Source: Epiperipatus broadwayi
Taxonomy: Eukaryota > Onychophora > Udeonychophora > Euonychophora > Peripatidae
Assembly: GCA_028023455.1 (NCBI GenBank)
Contig: JAQFVV010000012.1
Span: forward strand, 8,404,499 to 8,468,498
DNA: 64,000 nucleotides
Direction: 5' to 3'
Made by a program: the position numbers and the translations under genes. Under the pieces are notes generated by a model. It ran no database searches. It had not been told where the DNA came from and saw only the letters and a list, made by a program, of their open reading frames with translations. Positions 23,625-35,335 of the stretch are shown here, piece by piece (the stretch's first letter is position 1; the number at the start of each line of letters is the position of its first letter).

Positions 23625-24763
23625 ACATTATAAATAACTTCACAAACATCGTCTAACTTCTTTTCAAAAATGTTATTTACATATATTAACTATATAAACA
23701 TATATATATAATCACATATATATTTCGACTGTTTTTCCTCATTACAGTCATTTTCAAAGATCTATAACAAAAATATATATATATCTCCATAATACTCTAA
23801 ATACAAATCTCTTTCATATATTAAACATTAACACATCAAATTCACAATAATAAAACATATTAACTATACATTATTATATTTTACTTACATCTTCCTCCCT
23901 CTTCTCCATTTATTACAAAACTTACTTTTTACATACTAAGTATAAATTTTCAAAAAAATATTGGTTCAATAAAAAATAGATTAAAAACTAGATTTCAACA
24001 ACATTTAAATGATAGAAATTCCCATGTATATATACATTAGAAAGGATTTGGATATAAAAATTTTGCTATTGGAATGTTGGAAAAGGTTAAAAACTATAGA
24101 GAAAGGTTGATAAAAGAATATTTTTACATAAAAAGATATGAAATAAAAACAGGATTAATGGTATTAGATAGAAGTATAAAATAAAATGTAATTAATATGG
24201 AATGTTTAAATAGTATTTAAATAAATTGTTAAAGAATAGAGAAATAATTTACATTAGTTTTTAAATAGATTTAAAAGTATAGATAGGAATTGTAGAGAAT
24301 TGACGTGGAAGTTAGATAAAATAGTTAAGGGATAAATTTATAATTGGGGGTGGGTTAAATAGACTTAAATAGTATTTTGTTTACTGATGTTTTAGATGGT
24401 TTCTAATATTTTTTTGAAAATTTATACTTAGTATGTAAAAAGGGAGTCTTTTAATAAATGGAGAAGAGGGAGGAAGATGTAAGTAAAATATAATAATGTA
24501 TAGTTAATATATTTTATTATTGTGAATTTGATAATGTTAATGTTTAATATATGAAATAGATTTGTATTTAGAGTATTATGTAGAGATATGTACTTTTTTT
24601 TGTTATAGATCCTTGTAAATAAATGACTGTAATGGTGAGAAAAAAACAATTGAAACGTTGGAAATATATAATATGTGATTTTTTATATATGTTCATATAG
24701 TTTATATATGGAAATAAAATTTTTGAAAAGAAGTTAGAAGTTTGTGAAGTTATTTATAACATT
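23625..24763. mobile_element. 1.1-kb inverted-repeat element enclosing a GIY-YIG remnant
   Basis: The left arm (23625 to about 23962) and right arm (about 24405 to 24763) are inverted copies of about 340-360 bp with moderate divergence. The outer ends share CATTATAAATAACTTCACAAAC and its complement. Each arm holds a motif of the form ACTGTAATG...GAAA (right arm GAAACGTTGG), a hairpin-plus-CGAAAC pattern common in animal repeats. The 440-bp centre carries a decayed GIY-YIG domain on the plus strand. The structure could be a foldback DNA element or two inverted copies of a retroelement tail. I see no clear target duplication. Confidence 0.7.
23984..24184 (+). pseudogene. GIY-YIG-type endonuclease C-terminal remnant
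   Basis: One frame reads KTRFQQHLNDRNSHVYIH, a TAG, then KGFGYKNFAIGMLEKV and RLIKEYFYIKRYEI. The pattern R..HL....H, then F.I..LE, then L...E..YI matches the second half of GIY-YIG domains of the type with an E..YI helix. No YIG signature remains. It differs from the GIY-YIG pieces at 9466, 11042 and 13803, so it comes from another element. Assignment rests on this spacing only. Confidence 0.45.
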
Positions 24764-25429
24764 ATCAATAGTATTTTGCTCTTGTGTTTTTCTTTTTTTC
24801 TCCCAAAGTTATCCTATTCAAGATCCATTATAAATTAAATTGTATATATATATCTTTAATCTGCGTGTATTTTTCTTATCGAGAACAAGGGATTAATCAA
24901 TTATTTATCTTAAAATATTTCTAATCATTAATCTTTAACTAGTAAGTTTCTTTATTAGATTTGCTTTAAGAAATGTTTTGAACATCGCTTTCATCACTTA
25001 TTTAATTATTACTTTTATCCATTAATCAAGTTGGAAAATATTTAAAATAATAAAAGTTGACTTAGGTATATTTGGCCACGTCTCTCTATTTGAAGGAATT
25101 TTTCTTTTAATTAAATGAAATAGATCTTGAACCAACTCTTCTTAACCCTCAAATCAATCTTTTCCTTCCAAGCTGGCTTGCTTTCAAAAGTTCCCTAATC
25201 AGAGAGTTTTTAAAAATTTCAAGGTCTCTCAAATTGTCTTAAATGATAGCATTATTTAACGATATTGATTTTTCTTAACTTTCTACTTTAAAAGACTTCT
25301 ATTTTGCTTGCTTATAGAATAAACTGTGCGGGATAAAAATAATACAAAATATATTACATGCAAATTTAAATAATTTAAATAATTAAAACTATAGATAAGA
25401 AATAAAAATATCTATAAATATTTAGAAGA
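24764..25429. other. AT-rich intergenic DNA
   Basis: No feature that I can support. Confidence 0.5.
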
Positions 25430-25625
25430 AAAAAATCTAGGTGATGTGCTCTCAGATCCAAGACTCCTCACTGACGAAGGCCATAAGCCAGAAACTAGTC
25501 TGGGGATATTGGATGAGAAGGCACTAGATGGGGATTTTATGCACAAGCCTTCTAGCATCCATTGATTACTCTAGCTTGCTGTGTGTGGCAATATATATAT
25601 ATATAGTGAGTTTTTCCTGTTTTAA
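25430..25625 (+). repeat. Short repeat, family A, with hammerhead motif
   Basis: A dispersed repeat that begins near AATCTAGGTG, contains a hammerhead motif and continues with GGGGATTTTATGCACAAGCC and CATCCATTGATTACTCTAGC to a TA-rich tail. It matches 38484-38630 and 44365-44563 closely and more decayed copies at 29521-29600 (minus) and 29934-30060. The 5' part seen at 44181 is missing here, so this copy is 5'-truncated, as expected for a retroposed SINE. Confidence 0.85.
25456..25514 (+). ncRNA. Hammerhead ribozyme candidate, type I (family A)
   Basis: Core CTGACGA at 25471-25477 and GAAA at 25491-25494. Helix I pairs TCCTCA (25465-25470) with TGGGGA (25501-25506), then a small internal loop, then ATCCAA (25456-25461) with TTGGAT (25509-25514). 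Helix II is GGC/GCC with an A-A mismatch next to the core. Helix III is the palindrome CTAG, followed by the cleavage triplet ending GTC, with the cut after 25500. The internal loop in helix I could meet loop II, as in natural type I hammerheads. CTGACGA is a known tolerated form of the core. Confidence 0.6.
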
Positions 25626-27044
25626 GAAAAAAATACTAATAAATTAATAATGATGATATTCACACATTAAAAATAATGAGAATAAATAATCAAACGATTA
25701 GTTTCTTGTAAGGTCATGTGCCATTTGAACATCAGAAGTGATAAGTTGAGTTTTAATTCAATAACCTTTAAATGACTCCACTACTTACACTAAATCACAG
25801 AAACTATACTCACATATAAAGTAACAGTGTGGTAAATGTGTTTCTCAGATCTGAAAAATTAATAAATTTTATAGAAAAAGCAGTATTTATATTTTTTGGT
25901 AGTACAATCTTAAAGTAGTTTTAAAAATAATTATTTGTAACATTAAGCTATTTATCTCAACATTGCAAAGATCTTTTGGAACTTTCTAAAGAGAAGCTTG
26001 GGCTCTGCAATAGTAGTTAAAAAATATCTGAATTCACAAGAAAGGGCATTTGATCATAATTATTTCTATATTATCTGCTCTGGTATTTTGTTTCTTTTGG
26101 CTCATCTCAAAATGTTAGACGGATTTTCCATTTATTAATTTAAATTTAAATTGATATAAGTGCAGTTTTGTTATTGTGACCTTAATAAATTAAATAGGCA
26201 GCCTATATTAAAATAATATTTTCTCTTTTAACCAGAGTATTTACAAAATCTAGCATAAAATACATCCTTATATAATACAATAAATTACATAAGATATAAA
26301 ATCCTGTCACAAATAAAATAATAAAATCAAATATGATGTGCAAAAAGTTTCTGGATCTCTGCATTTATTCTTTACGCTAAACATACCTGGATTGGAAATT
26401 CCTCTTCTTCTGTAGCCGTCAGTCTTTTGAACTGAAGTGTACATTAAAATATTCTGCTCTCCTTTTTAATAAACTAATCTTATTTATTTAAAATATACAC
26501 ATAAATAATAAAATTTATAATTTTAATAAAATTATTATTTCTTTATTCTATGTATTTTTATTTACTGCAGTCATAAGTAGTACAAATATTCAATATTATA
26601 AATGTGTATATTTTTATGTTTATATTATGTATAATGTTTGAGTTGGATTAATATATTTAAAGTATATATTTCTAATGCAATATTGTGAAAATATAGTATA
26701 AATTGTGCTGATTTGTATTAAGTTGAGGTTACAAAATAATGGAGTAAAAAGGAATTTATTTGTCTGGAGACCAGATTAGTTTTCTGAATACTTGTCAAAG
26801 GAAGGAAAAAGAAAATTTGTAGCATTCAAATTCATTTTAATATTTCTCTGCTGAAAGATGATTGTCATGAATAAGAAATAAAATTTAGTAGTAAAACATT
26901 GAAATTAGTAATATACTGATATATATGAGAATTATTTCTACTTAAGGATATCATTTTAATAATGCTGATGGATTATTTGGACCTAGGATTTGAACCAATT
27001 TATTTATAGATTGCGTACATGGTAAATGGAGACCAGCATCTGTT
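25626..27044. other. AT-rich intergenic DNA
   Basis: No gene seen. On the minus strand 26976-26990 there is a perfect box-B-like GGTTCAAATCC without a convincing box A. Confidence 0.45.
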
Positions 27045-27155
27045 TGCATAGTGTAAGCTTGTGGTTAAAACACCTGTAGAGGTCCCTACTATCGCATTTT
27101 ACATGCATATTATCGAGGTTATAGCCTCAGTGGATATTACTTAAGTAATCAATGT
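27045..27155 (+). repeat. Short tRNA-like repeat, family C, copy 1
   Basis: About 100 bp starting AGTGTAAGCTTGTGGTTAA and ending GCCTCAGTGGATATTAC, almost identical to the copy at 27403-27500 and present inverted at 41293-41375. TAAGCTTGTGG resembles an RNA polymerase III box A and the GAGGTTATAGCC part weakly resembles box B. I treat it as a tRNA-related SINE part. Confidence 0.75.
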
Positions 27156-27335
27156 GTGTTTAATAAATTTATAATTACAACTTTAAATTACTTTAATAGA
27201 TTTCTAACTATAAAATCTTTCCATTGACTTGTTGTAAATCGAAAGATTTCATGAGTATTAATGTGTAATAAGAAATGTGGACTTAATCAGTGAAGTATTG
27301 AATATCTTCATGCTCGCAGATCTAACCACTTCAGC

Positions 27336-27500
27336 TTCACCTATTTAAATAGAAAGTAGGTTGAAGTAAAGAGGGGTTCCCCTTGGGTTCCCCTCTTTTC
27401 TTCCATAGTGTAAGCTTGTGGTTAAAACACTTGTAGAGGTCCCTACTATTGCATTTTACACGCATATTATCAAGGTTATAGCCTCAGTGGATATTACATA
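27336..27500 (+). repeat. Short tRNA-like repeat, family C, copy 2 with hairpin leader
   Basis: Same unit as copy 1 with 65 bp more on the left: TATTTAAATAGAAAGTAGG followed by an inverted repeat AAGAGGGG...CCCCTCTT. The copy at 41293-41425 has the same leader with a shorter hairpin; this copy carries an extra duplicated TTCCCCTTGGG-like piece in the loop. Confidence 0.75.
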
Positions 27501-28061
27501 AAGAATAATAAATTTTTTGTTATGTATTACCTTCTTTCCTGTAAATTCAATAAATCATTATTGTTTGGAATAGATACATATTTTATATGATAATAGATTA
27601 AATAATTTATTACAGCTAGATGTTTGGTAACTGTTTAGAAGATCATCATGATTTTAATGGCAATATATGATAGTTATATTGGGCAAAATTTGTATTTATG
27701 CTAGTTTAATAATTTATATGGTATAAGTATCTTATTTTATTTAAGGTAAACAAAGACGATTGATATATTACATTAAATTATTCATTATTGAATGTGCATT
27801 AAAATAATTTATTATTTGATTAGAAAGATAATGATTTTATGTTGTTACAAAATTAGTAATTATAGGTATTGAACTTAATGTTTGATTTGTACTAACTAAA
27901 ACTATTTAGTTTGTTTGCAGTCTAAGTTTAATTTAAATATTAAGCTTTTAATATCCACCTTGTTTAAAATAGATTATTAATAATACCATGCATATTATAG
28001 TTAATTATAATTTGCTGTTTAATGTTTAATTTGGTGTTTAATGTTTAGGCTTTGTCAGTTT

Positions 28062-28640
28062 GAAGGATAATTTGTTACAATTTGCTAGTTTATTTATAAG
28101 AGTATTAAATAAAAGTCTTTCATATGTTTTGTGTTGTTATGATTTGGATATCATAATTTATGGAGCCATTGAAAGTGTGATATCATTATAATTTGGTGCA
28201 AGTTATGAGGTATGTTAGATAATTTGAAAACATTTTATCCCATTACAATTTGATGCTGTAAATTTGTGGGTATTCAGAGAATCATATGTGTTGTAACAGT
28301 TATAGGTTGGTGTACACAAGTCTGTAGGTCATAATGAAATTTATAATAATCACCTTAAATACTTTTATAGTATTACAAATTGGTTGTTGCAATTCACAGG
28401 GTATATTGAATAAAAACAAGCCTTGCATACCATTTTGATATCATTATAATTTGGCATTTTTAACTGAAGGCTTGAATGTGAGCTAATTGGTGGATTTTGC
28501 ACATCTGATCATCATTATCATTTTTATTCCATTACAATTTGGCTCCTCAATTCGTGAGACATACTAAAATAAAGTCTTTTTTCTCCATCCCTCTCACATT
28601 TTTATTCCATTACAATTTGGCACCCAGGGTGGAGTAATTC
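28062..28640 (+). repeat. Degenerate tandem repeat with ATTACAATTTGG core
   Basis: Nine diverged units, each with a core like CATTACAATTTGG, lie near 28077, 28139, 28186, 28241, 28296, 28370, 28444, 28529 and 28608. Spacing runs from about 47 to 85 bp. The last two share the longer TTATTCCATTACAATTTGGC. No coding potential. Confidence 0.7.
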
Positions 28641-29520
28641 TTTACTTCTGGAGTAACTATGGTATTTTTCAATTTAATTAAAGTATTATTTTTTCTCTGT
28701 ACAGAAGGGATTATCTTTTTTAAAAATTAATCTACTGCTTACAAGTATTGTTCAAAATCTATTTTTAGTAGATTAAGACACTAACTCTCTATTATTAAAT
28801 TATCTATGTTTAAATCTTCAAATAAAATCTTCAATTAACTTTTTAGTTATTTTTAAAAATCAATTTAAACTGTTTTTTTCACTTTTATTTGTTTCTTCAA
28901 AATTAGAAATATTATTCCCAAATAAAAATAAGTTTTCTATAAATTTCAATTTATTGTGAATAATTCACAGATTTTTAGCAAACTCTGAGTTTTTTCAGTT
29001 TTGTTTTTTTAATACTCTTCCATTTGCATTAGTTTTGTTTTGGACATTTGGCATCTGTAGAAGAAGAAAAACAAGATCTTATGTCGTTAGACTTAACTCA
29101 TTTATTTAGTGGTTTTTATATATGAGGATTATAAATATTTATATATAAAAATTATTATATATGCATGCATACAAAACAATACCTTACATCTCTGAAATAT
29201 TTTCTACATTTAATCAGATTACTTTCTCCATTCTATTTCATACTTTTCAATTAAGATTATTTTATCTTTATTTCCATTTTTAAAAATTACCCATTTTTTT
29301 TATTTGCTATTTATTTTATCTTCTTAAAATAATCTACAAAAATGACTTGAATTTCTTTTTCAGAAGTGTTACATCAATTGAAAAATATTTTAATAATAAA
29401 TCTTCTGCCAGGTGTTTTATTTTTAGTAGTTCTTTTTCTCTCAATCTAATTATTTCCCCAGTTTAAGCTTGGTGATCAATAGATGCTAAATGTAGTAGTT
29501 AATCTCTATTCAATCCTATC
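28641..29520. other. AT-rich intergenic DNA
   Basis: Nothing supported apart from local T-rich tracts. Confidence 0.5.
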
Positions 29521-29600
29521 CTATCCAGATTCCAAGACTAATTCCTAGCTTAGACTTTTATCAGTGAGAAGATTGGATTTTGGTTTAGCACATCCAGAAT
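29521..29600 (-). repeat. Family A repeat, decayed inverted copy
   Basis: On the minus strand the order ATCCAA, TCTCACTGATAA, then a GAATTAGTC and GGAT is the family A hammerhead region with a damaged core (CTGATAA instead of CTGATGA, GAAT instead of GAAA). About 340 bp separate it from the plus-strand copy at 29934. Confidence 0.55.
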
Positions 29601-29933
29601 TCTGTATGTAATGTGCCTTTTCTTCAGCACTCCTTAGTTTTAATATCAAGCCAAATGAAATTGTTTGTATGATTATATAGATCTGACAATAGTTAATTAT
29701 CTATATATTATTAAATCCTTGGTCGTGATTGGTATGAAATCAACAAAATATCACATAAGTACTCCTTACATGATGCTTTTTAGTAGTAATTATCTTTTTC
29801 TGACTTCAGTGATGCCATTTAGTGTAAGTTTGAGTAATCAATAGATGAACTCATGCTGATAGTTTGAAATTAAAACAAAAGAGTATAAAATAGCTTTTGG
29901 AGAAAAGGTGCTTTCGATCCATAAGTTTAGGTG

Positions 29934-30060
29934 TATTAGATCCAAATTCCCCATTGATGAAAACCATAAGTTAGAAATTAATCTGGTGATATGGATAGAG
30001 AAATGCTGATTAAGGATTTATTTAGTCTTATCGTTATTAATTGCTCAAGCTTATATTAGA
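29934..30060 (+). repeat. Family A repeat, decayed copy
   Basis: Reads AGATCCAAATTCCCCATTGATGA, cut here, then AACCATAAGTTAGAAATTAATC. The core C has become T. Helix II changed from GGC/GCC to AAC/GTT, which keeps all three pairs. The tail ATTAATTGCTCAAGC matches the family tail CATTGATTGCTC. Confidence 0.65.
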
Positions 30061-33000
30061 TAAGTAACTGAAGTAAGCAGAAAAATTGCTACTGAAAACC
30101 ATTATATAAGCTGGATTTATATGATGTTTTGCTGTTTTCATTTATTTTTTACAGTACTTCATTCCACTTTTCCCTAAGTTTTAAATCATTTGTATTATTA
30201 TTTTCAATTATCTTTCAAAAAACCGATCTTATATACTAATTCTCCTTCTTTAAGCTTTTTCATCTTTTGTTCTATTTAAATAATCACAACTACTCTTTTT
30301 AAGATCATCAATAATTTTTCTTCTTTAATTTCATTTTCTTTTATTGTCCACAGTTTTGTCAAATATATTTTTTATTTATTTTCTTATCTTTAACTCTGTT
30401 CCCAATACAGTTTCTTTTTCTCCACATATATTGCTTCAATGAAAAATATTTTTTTCTATTTATTTTTTGGCATGTCTACACAACTAATCTTATATTTCTA
30501 AATTATTTTATCATTCTTCAAATGCATATCTCAAAAACCTTCAATCTTTTTTTTCTAATTGTGCATATAAAATGACATCTCAAATAAGCTTATTTTTAAT
30601 TTTTATGAAATTACAAAACATATTACCATTGCAATTCTCATTGTAGTTGTTTATATTGCTACTCCTAACCTGCTTTATAACTTCATATCTGATAATTACT
30701 CTTAAAGTTCATTTCATTTTATTTTTTAATTATACTTACTTTTCATCCCAGATCTTCTCAATTTATATTATGACAATCCTCATTTAATAACTTTTTAAAA
30801 ATATATATTAAACAACAAAACAAAAAATAAAAAATCCTCTCTATAAACCTTCATGAACTTATCTCTTCAGTAATATGACCATTAAATCTAACAAATTTTC
30901 TGACCATGTGCAAATTTCCTGGTAAATAAATATCTATCTTTCCAACCTATTTTAAATTATCTAACAAATTTCAAAAACAAAATTCTCAGTATCCAATTTC
31001 AACTTTTGCTTCCAAACCTTTTTTTAAATTCAAACTCTTTATCATATATAAATTTATCTAATTTACTGAAAATCCATTATTCAATATCTTGAATTTATTT
31101 ACTTGTTTATATCAAATTGTAGGAAAAAACAAAAAAGGAAATATTTAAATGAAAGCTTTTATATACAGTTAAATGATTCCCACTAGAAAATTTTATTTTT
31201 CAAGTATGCCTGTAACTTCTTTTAAGTTACAATTTTCATTTTTTGAATAAAAATAAATCTAAATTTACTGAACAGAGAAAAACTTGGTCTTCATGGCAAA
31301 CAACAGTGAAAATAAAGTATATCAGGCTTCTTTAACGAAATCATAAATGCTATTTCTTTGAATGTATAGTATTTCTGCTACATTGGTTTAAAATAATGGG
31401 ACAGGTTTATAATAAGAGAAGTTGAGATTTGTTTAATTATTTTAATGCGGCAAAAAGATTGCAGAAAGAGGTACATTAGCAATATTGTATTTATATTGAA
31501 TGTGTGTATATATTAAATTATTTACTGTAAAAGCAGTTATCTTATGATAAATAATTTGATCATCAAAGCGATTAAGGTAAAAGCAGTTATTATTTTCAGA
31601 ACTGATTCAGAAACTTTTTTTTTCCTACTTTTACATCAAATTTAGTCTATTAGATCATTAATTATAATCAAGTCCATGAAATCAAAAAATATGCTACATT
31701 GTGATGTATTCTGAACTGTTAAATAATAATATTGAAATATTCTAGATAATAGGTGACCATATTTGATCACCATCCATTGTTTTTTTACTCTTTTAACACA
31801 ATTTCTTTCTGCATTTCAATTGCAAAAGTACAAATGTTTAGTTAAATACAGTGAAACTGCAACATTATGCAAACTAGTTCAATTATATACTATCCAAAAA
31901 AAATGTATATAATATCAAAAAACAAAAACATACATTTTACAAAATGTAAGTTGCCATTTTTCCATCTCAAAAGATTTGCACATGATCATGTTCATTAATA
32001 ATGTTTTTTTAAACTTATGTTGAAAGCATATACATTTGATTCCTTGTTTTATTATCCTTTTTAAATATGATTTACATCAGTTTGTATAATAAAATGTTTT
32101 GTAAGAAAAATGTTAAAAGTTATATGAAATTTAAGCACATTTGTAAAGTTGATAAATATTTAAAAATATCAAAACAATTAGACTCTGCTGATAATTACTT
32201 TGCGTTATTACATTTCCATGGAAAATATAAGTCATTGAAGAAAAAGGATATCATTCAGAGTGTATTTAATTGCAATGAAAGTCAGAATTTTGCTATTTAT
32301 TTTATTAAAAAAAAAAAAAGATATAATAAGTTTTTTTTTTTTTAGTTTTTGAATACACATATAGTAAATATACCCTTTCAATTTATTAGCATTTAATTAC
32401 ATCATTATTTTTATAAATTTTGTTTATAATCTTCATTCGTATATTATTCATAAACCATGTCTGCATTATATGTATGTGTGTGTTTAATAAATAAATAATA
32501 TATATTCTATTGTAATCAAAGCTTGTAGAGGAGCTTAGAACAAAATATAATGGATATTTTTTTTAAAAAAAAATTTGTACATATTTTTAATAACATCTTT
32601 AATTCAATTTTTAAAAATATATTTTTAATTATAGTATTTTTAAAGAGAATTCTATGTTAAAATTTTTAGCTTCAAAAAAAATTTTTTTTTAGTTGTAGGT
32701 GGAGCTGCTACTAGAAAGTTACTTGCTTCACAGCTTTCATAAAAAGGCTTTAAAAAGCTAGTTTTACTGCAAATAAAGGTATTCATTATATGCATTGGTC
32801 CCTTTAAAGAACATTCTTTGCTGTCTGTGTGCTTTTTCATTCACAATTCTCAGTTTCAGTGTATTTTTATCATTATTTATATGTACCTACCTTGTGCTCA
32901 ATTACAATTAACACCCATTTTCTTCCCCCTGTTTGAAGGGTAGTTTGACTGTTTTATGGATTATAGAAGGTTTTATTCCCTCTTAGACTCTTGAATTCAT

Positions 33001-33248
33001 TTCCTATTCCATTTCTTCTATCACTCAAAAACTTTTTTATTAAGTTTTTATCATGTGTTGTTTCAGTTATTTAGATCATTTCTAACTGCCTAAAATTCTA
33101 CTCAATTTTTGCATTAGCCAACTAAAATTAACATTAATAATCTCTCCAGTGTGGATTTGTTTCGGTTTTTATATCAAATTTTTTTTAGTTTTTCACTTCA
33201 AAAGTGTTTTCTTTGTATAATTTTTAATTTTTTCCAAATGGCTTAAAG
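30061..33248. other. AT-rich DNA, one unexplained open frame
   Basis: No recognised gene. An open frame at 32067-32345 (plus, 92 codons) has a fairly protein-like middle (KVDKYLKISKQLDSADNYF) but ends in a poly-Lys/poly-Phe translation of A- and T-runs. I know no matching family and do not call it a gene. Confidence 0.4.
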
Positions 33249-34087
33249 ATGGCCGCCGCCCCTAGCGGCAAAAATGTGCAAAAACCTAATTTACAACAAC
33301 AAAGACCTTCAATTCTTCCAAAAATTTTAACCAAATTAAATTTCAAACAAAACTCAATTAAAGACATCATCATCACCAAAGAACCTAATTCAAAGTCTCC
33401 ATCTCCTTGCCCTCTGGATTTTTCTCCTCTACAGGCTGAGAGCCTAGCCCTATCAAAGATAAAAAGCTATTCTAAAAGAACCATCTGGCCAATCATAATG
33501 TAGCTCCAAGTACAAATGGGAATACTAAAAATTCCTCACCTATGGGGAAAAAGAATCAGACTGTTACAATTAAACATAATTCAGAAACCTCCTCATCCAT
33601 TTCTGAAACCTCTAAAAATTTAACACACAATAATTATGCCAAAGTTGATATTACTCATGATTCCCCATTTCAATCTACCAGTGCAACCAAGTCTTCCAAC
33701 ATTACTCCTACTACTATCAGTCGCATGATGGAGCCATCCTTTAATAACCATCCTTCCATAACTAGCTTCCTAAAACCACAGCAAGTCATCACTATTTCAT
33801 ACACTCAGGCTGCATCCATCACCTTACCAAAAAATCACAACATAACCATACCACAAACATGCCAAGCCAAGCTCCTTCAAAATCTGTGGGGCCTTAATGA
33901 GGACAATCCTAACAATCACCAATCAGTCACTTCAGCAACCCTTGTTCCTACTAAGCAACTCACAGCAGAGAATCACACTGTGATCGTGGATCAATTTAAT
34001 CACACAGTCCATCACTTCTTTTTCAAGTCACTTCATTGTTACCAGAGGGACAGCTCAGTCATTGTGATGGTTACAGATTTACAATGA
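33249..34087 (+). pseudogene. LINE ORF1, N-terminal part
   Basis: Two segments in different frames. 33249-33503 starts MAAAPSGKNVQKPN and is rich in Pro, Ser, Lys and Gln. 33542-34087 is rich in Ser, Thr, Asn and His and looks disordered, ending HHFFFKSLHCYQRD. Such a low-complexity N-terminus ahead of an RNA-binding part is usual in LINE ORF1 proteins. The frame break is near 33505-33540, with TAG ending the first segment. No function can be read from this half alone. Confidence 0.6.
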
Positions 34088-34709
34088 GGATTCCACAAAT
34101 TTTCAGCACAACAGCCCTATGACCTTATCAAATTCCACAATCTAACTAATAATATACATAAAATCCTCACTCTTCTCAATGACCAATACATTGCAATACA
34201 GTTTCACAACACAATACAAATGCAAGCCTTCAAAAATAGATTCAAATTTTTACACAATATGTTCTTGGTTGCAATAGACACCAATTGGCCATCCATACTT
34301 AGGGGGTTTATCAAAAACTGTCACATAGGGATGGAAAGGCCATACCTACAGAAATATCTCGAGGCATTTGGACAAATGATCTCATTTGAGTACCTTAGGG
34401 ATCCCCTCATTGATGGCATCACCTTCACCACCACAGCCTCCCACAATTATAGCAGTGAATCTATTGCCTTTAATCATCTCAATTAAGGGGATCAGTCCTC
34501 AATGCTTCATCTGCAAAGACTATAACCGCCTCATTCAGGACTGCCCTCTAAAGAGGTGCAACATTTGTCAAAAGAAAAAGGGTCTACACCACATCTGTGC
34601 TCCACACAGCTCCAACACACATGAACTTTCCCCTCAGCTAACCTCTCTCCTCTGTCTAATGCTAATTCAACCTTTCAGCATTTGGCTGCCATCATACCTT
34701 CTAGTATGA
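34088..34709 (+). pseudogene. LINE ORF1, RNA-binding and zinc-knuckle part
   Basis: This part covers an RRM-like region followed by zinc knuckles. The frame starting at 34220 reads VAIDTNWPSILRGF and YLEAFGQMISFEYLRDPL, the pattern of the gag-like RNA-binding domain in LINE ORF1. The overlapping frame from 34386 has CFICKDYNRLIQDC and CNICQKKKGLHHIC, two knuckles; in the first the usual His is Arg. Frames change around 34400-34480. ORF1 proteins coat the element RNA in a particle with the ORF2 protein. Confidence 0.68.
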
Positions 34710-35054
34710 TTTCAGAACTCTCTGGGCCACATAATTTCATGTTCACTCACAGCAGATGGGCAGAATTACATCATTGACCTTCCTAGTGAAATCATAATGG
34801 AACTTTCTCTCAAACCCATGGCATCCCAAACACATAGAATGTACGAGGAAAAAAAAGAGTACTTTCAGTGGAGAATGCTCTTGTCTAAACCCAGGCCTCG
34901 ACAGCCTCCTCTTTCACACTCTCTTACTGCCCCCTGTTCAAATTTTCTCAGACAGTGATTCATCAAATGACATCAAGACCTCATCTTTCTCCCAGCCCAG
35001 TTCATCTCCTTTCACCATAAATATCTGCTTTCCTGTTTCTTCCATACATCCATC

Positions 35055-35335
35055 TTGAGGTCACTTATGCTTATCTTTGTTGTTGGTTTAAATATTTGGG
35101 GCCTAAATTCAGTCCACAGGCTCCTTACTCTCAAATGCTGGTTTGAAAACTCTCCCAATATCCTCTTTTTTGCCAAAACTTTCCTCACACAAGAGCACCA
35201 TCTTCAATCTCCAAGGATTCATCAGAACAGGGGTCTTTGCAACTATCAAACTATCAGTTTTCCTTATTTACGCACCCTGGCTGCTCCATTGTGCTATTAT
35301 TTTTGACCAGAGAGCACACTCAGTGAATCAAAAAC
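35055..35335 (+). pseudogene. LINE ORF2 endonuclease, truncated
   Basis: The frame contains LNIWGLNSVHRLL, matching the NxxGL start of AP-like LINE endonucleases, followed by WFENSPNILFFAKTFL, where the family has a catalytic QE(T) block; here that Glu is not visible because of decay. A second frame gives GFIRTGVFATIKLSVFLIYAPW, the next conserved block ending in the YxP motif. Nothing of the rest of ORF2 follows. The enzyme would nick target DNA; this copy cannot. Confidence 0.65.

Noticed and set aside
32067-32345. 92-codon open frame
   Set aside because: No known family, ends in homopolymer-derived residues, no start context or splice signals.
33542-34087. Ser/Thr/Asn-rich frame as a separate host gene
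   Set aside because: It sits between ORF1 parts of the LINE on the same strand and shares its base composition.
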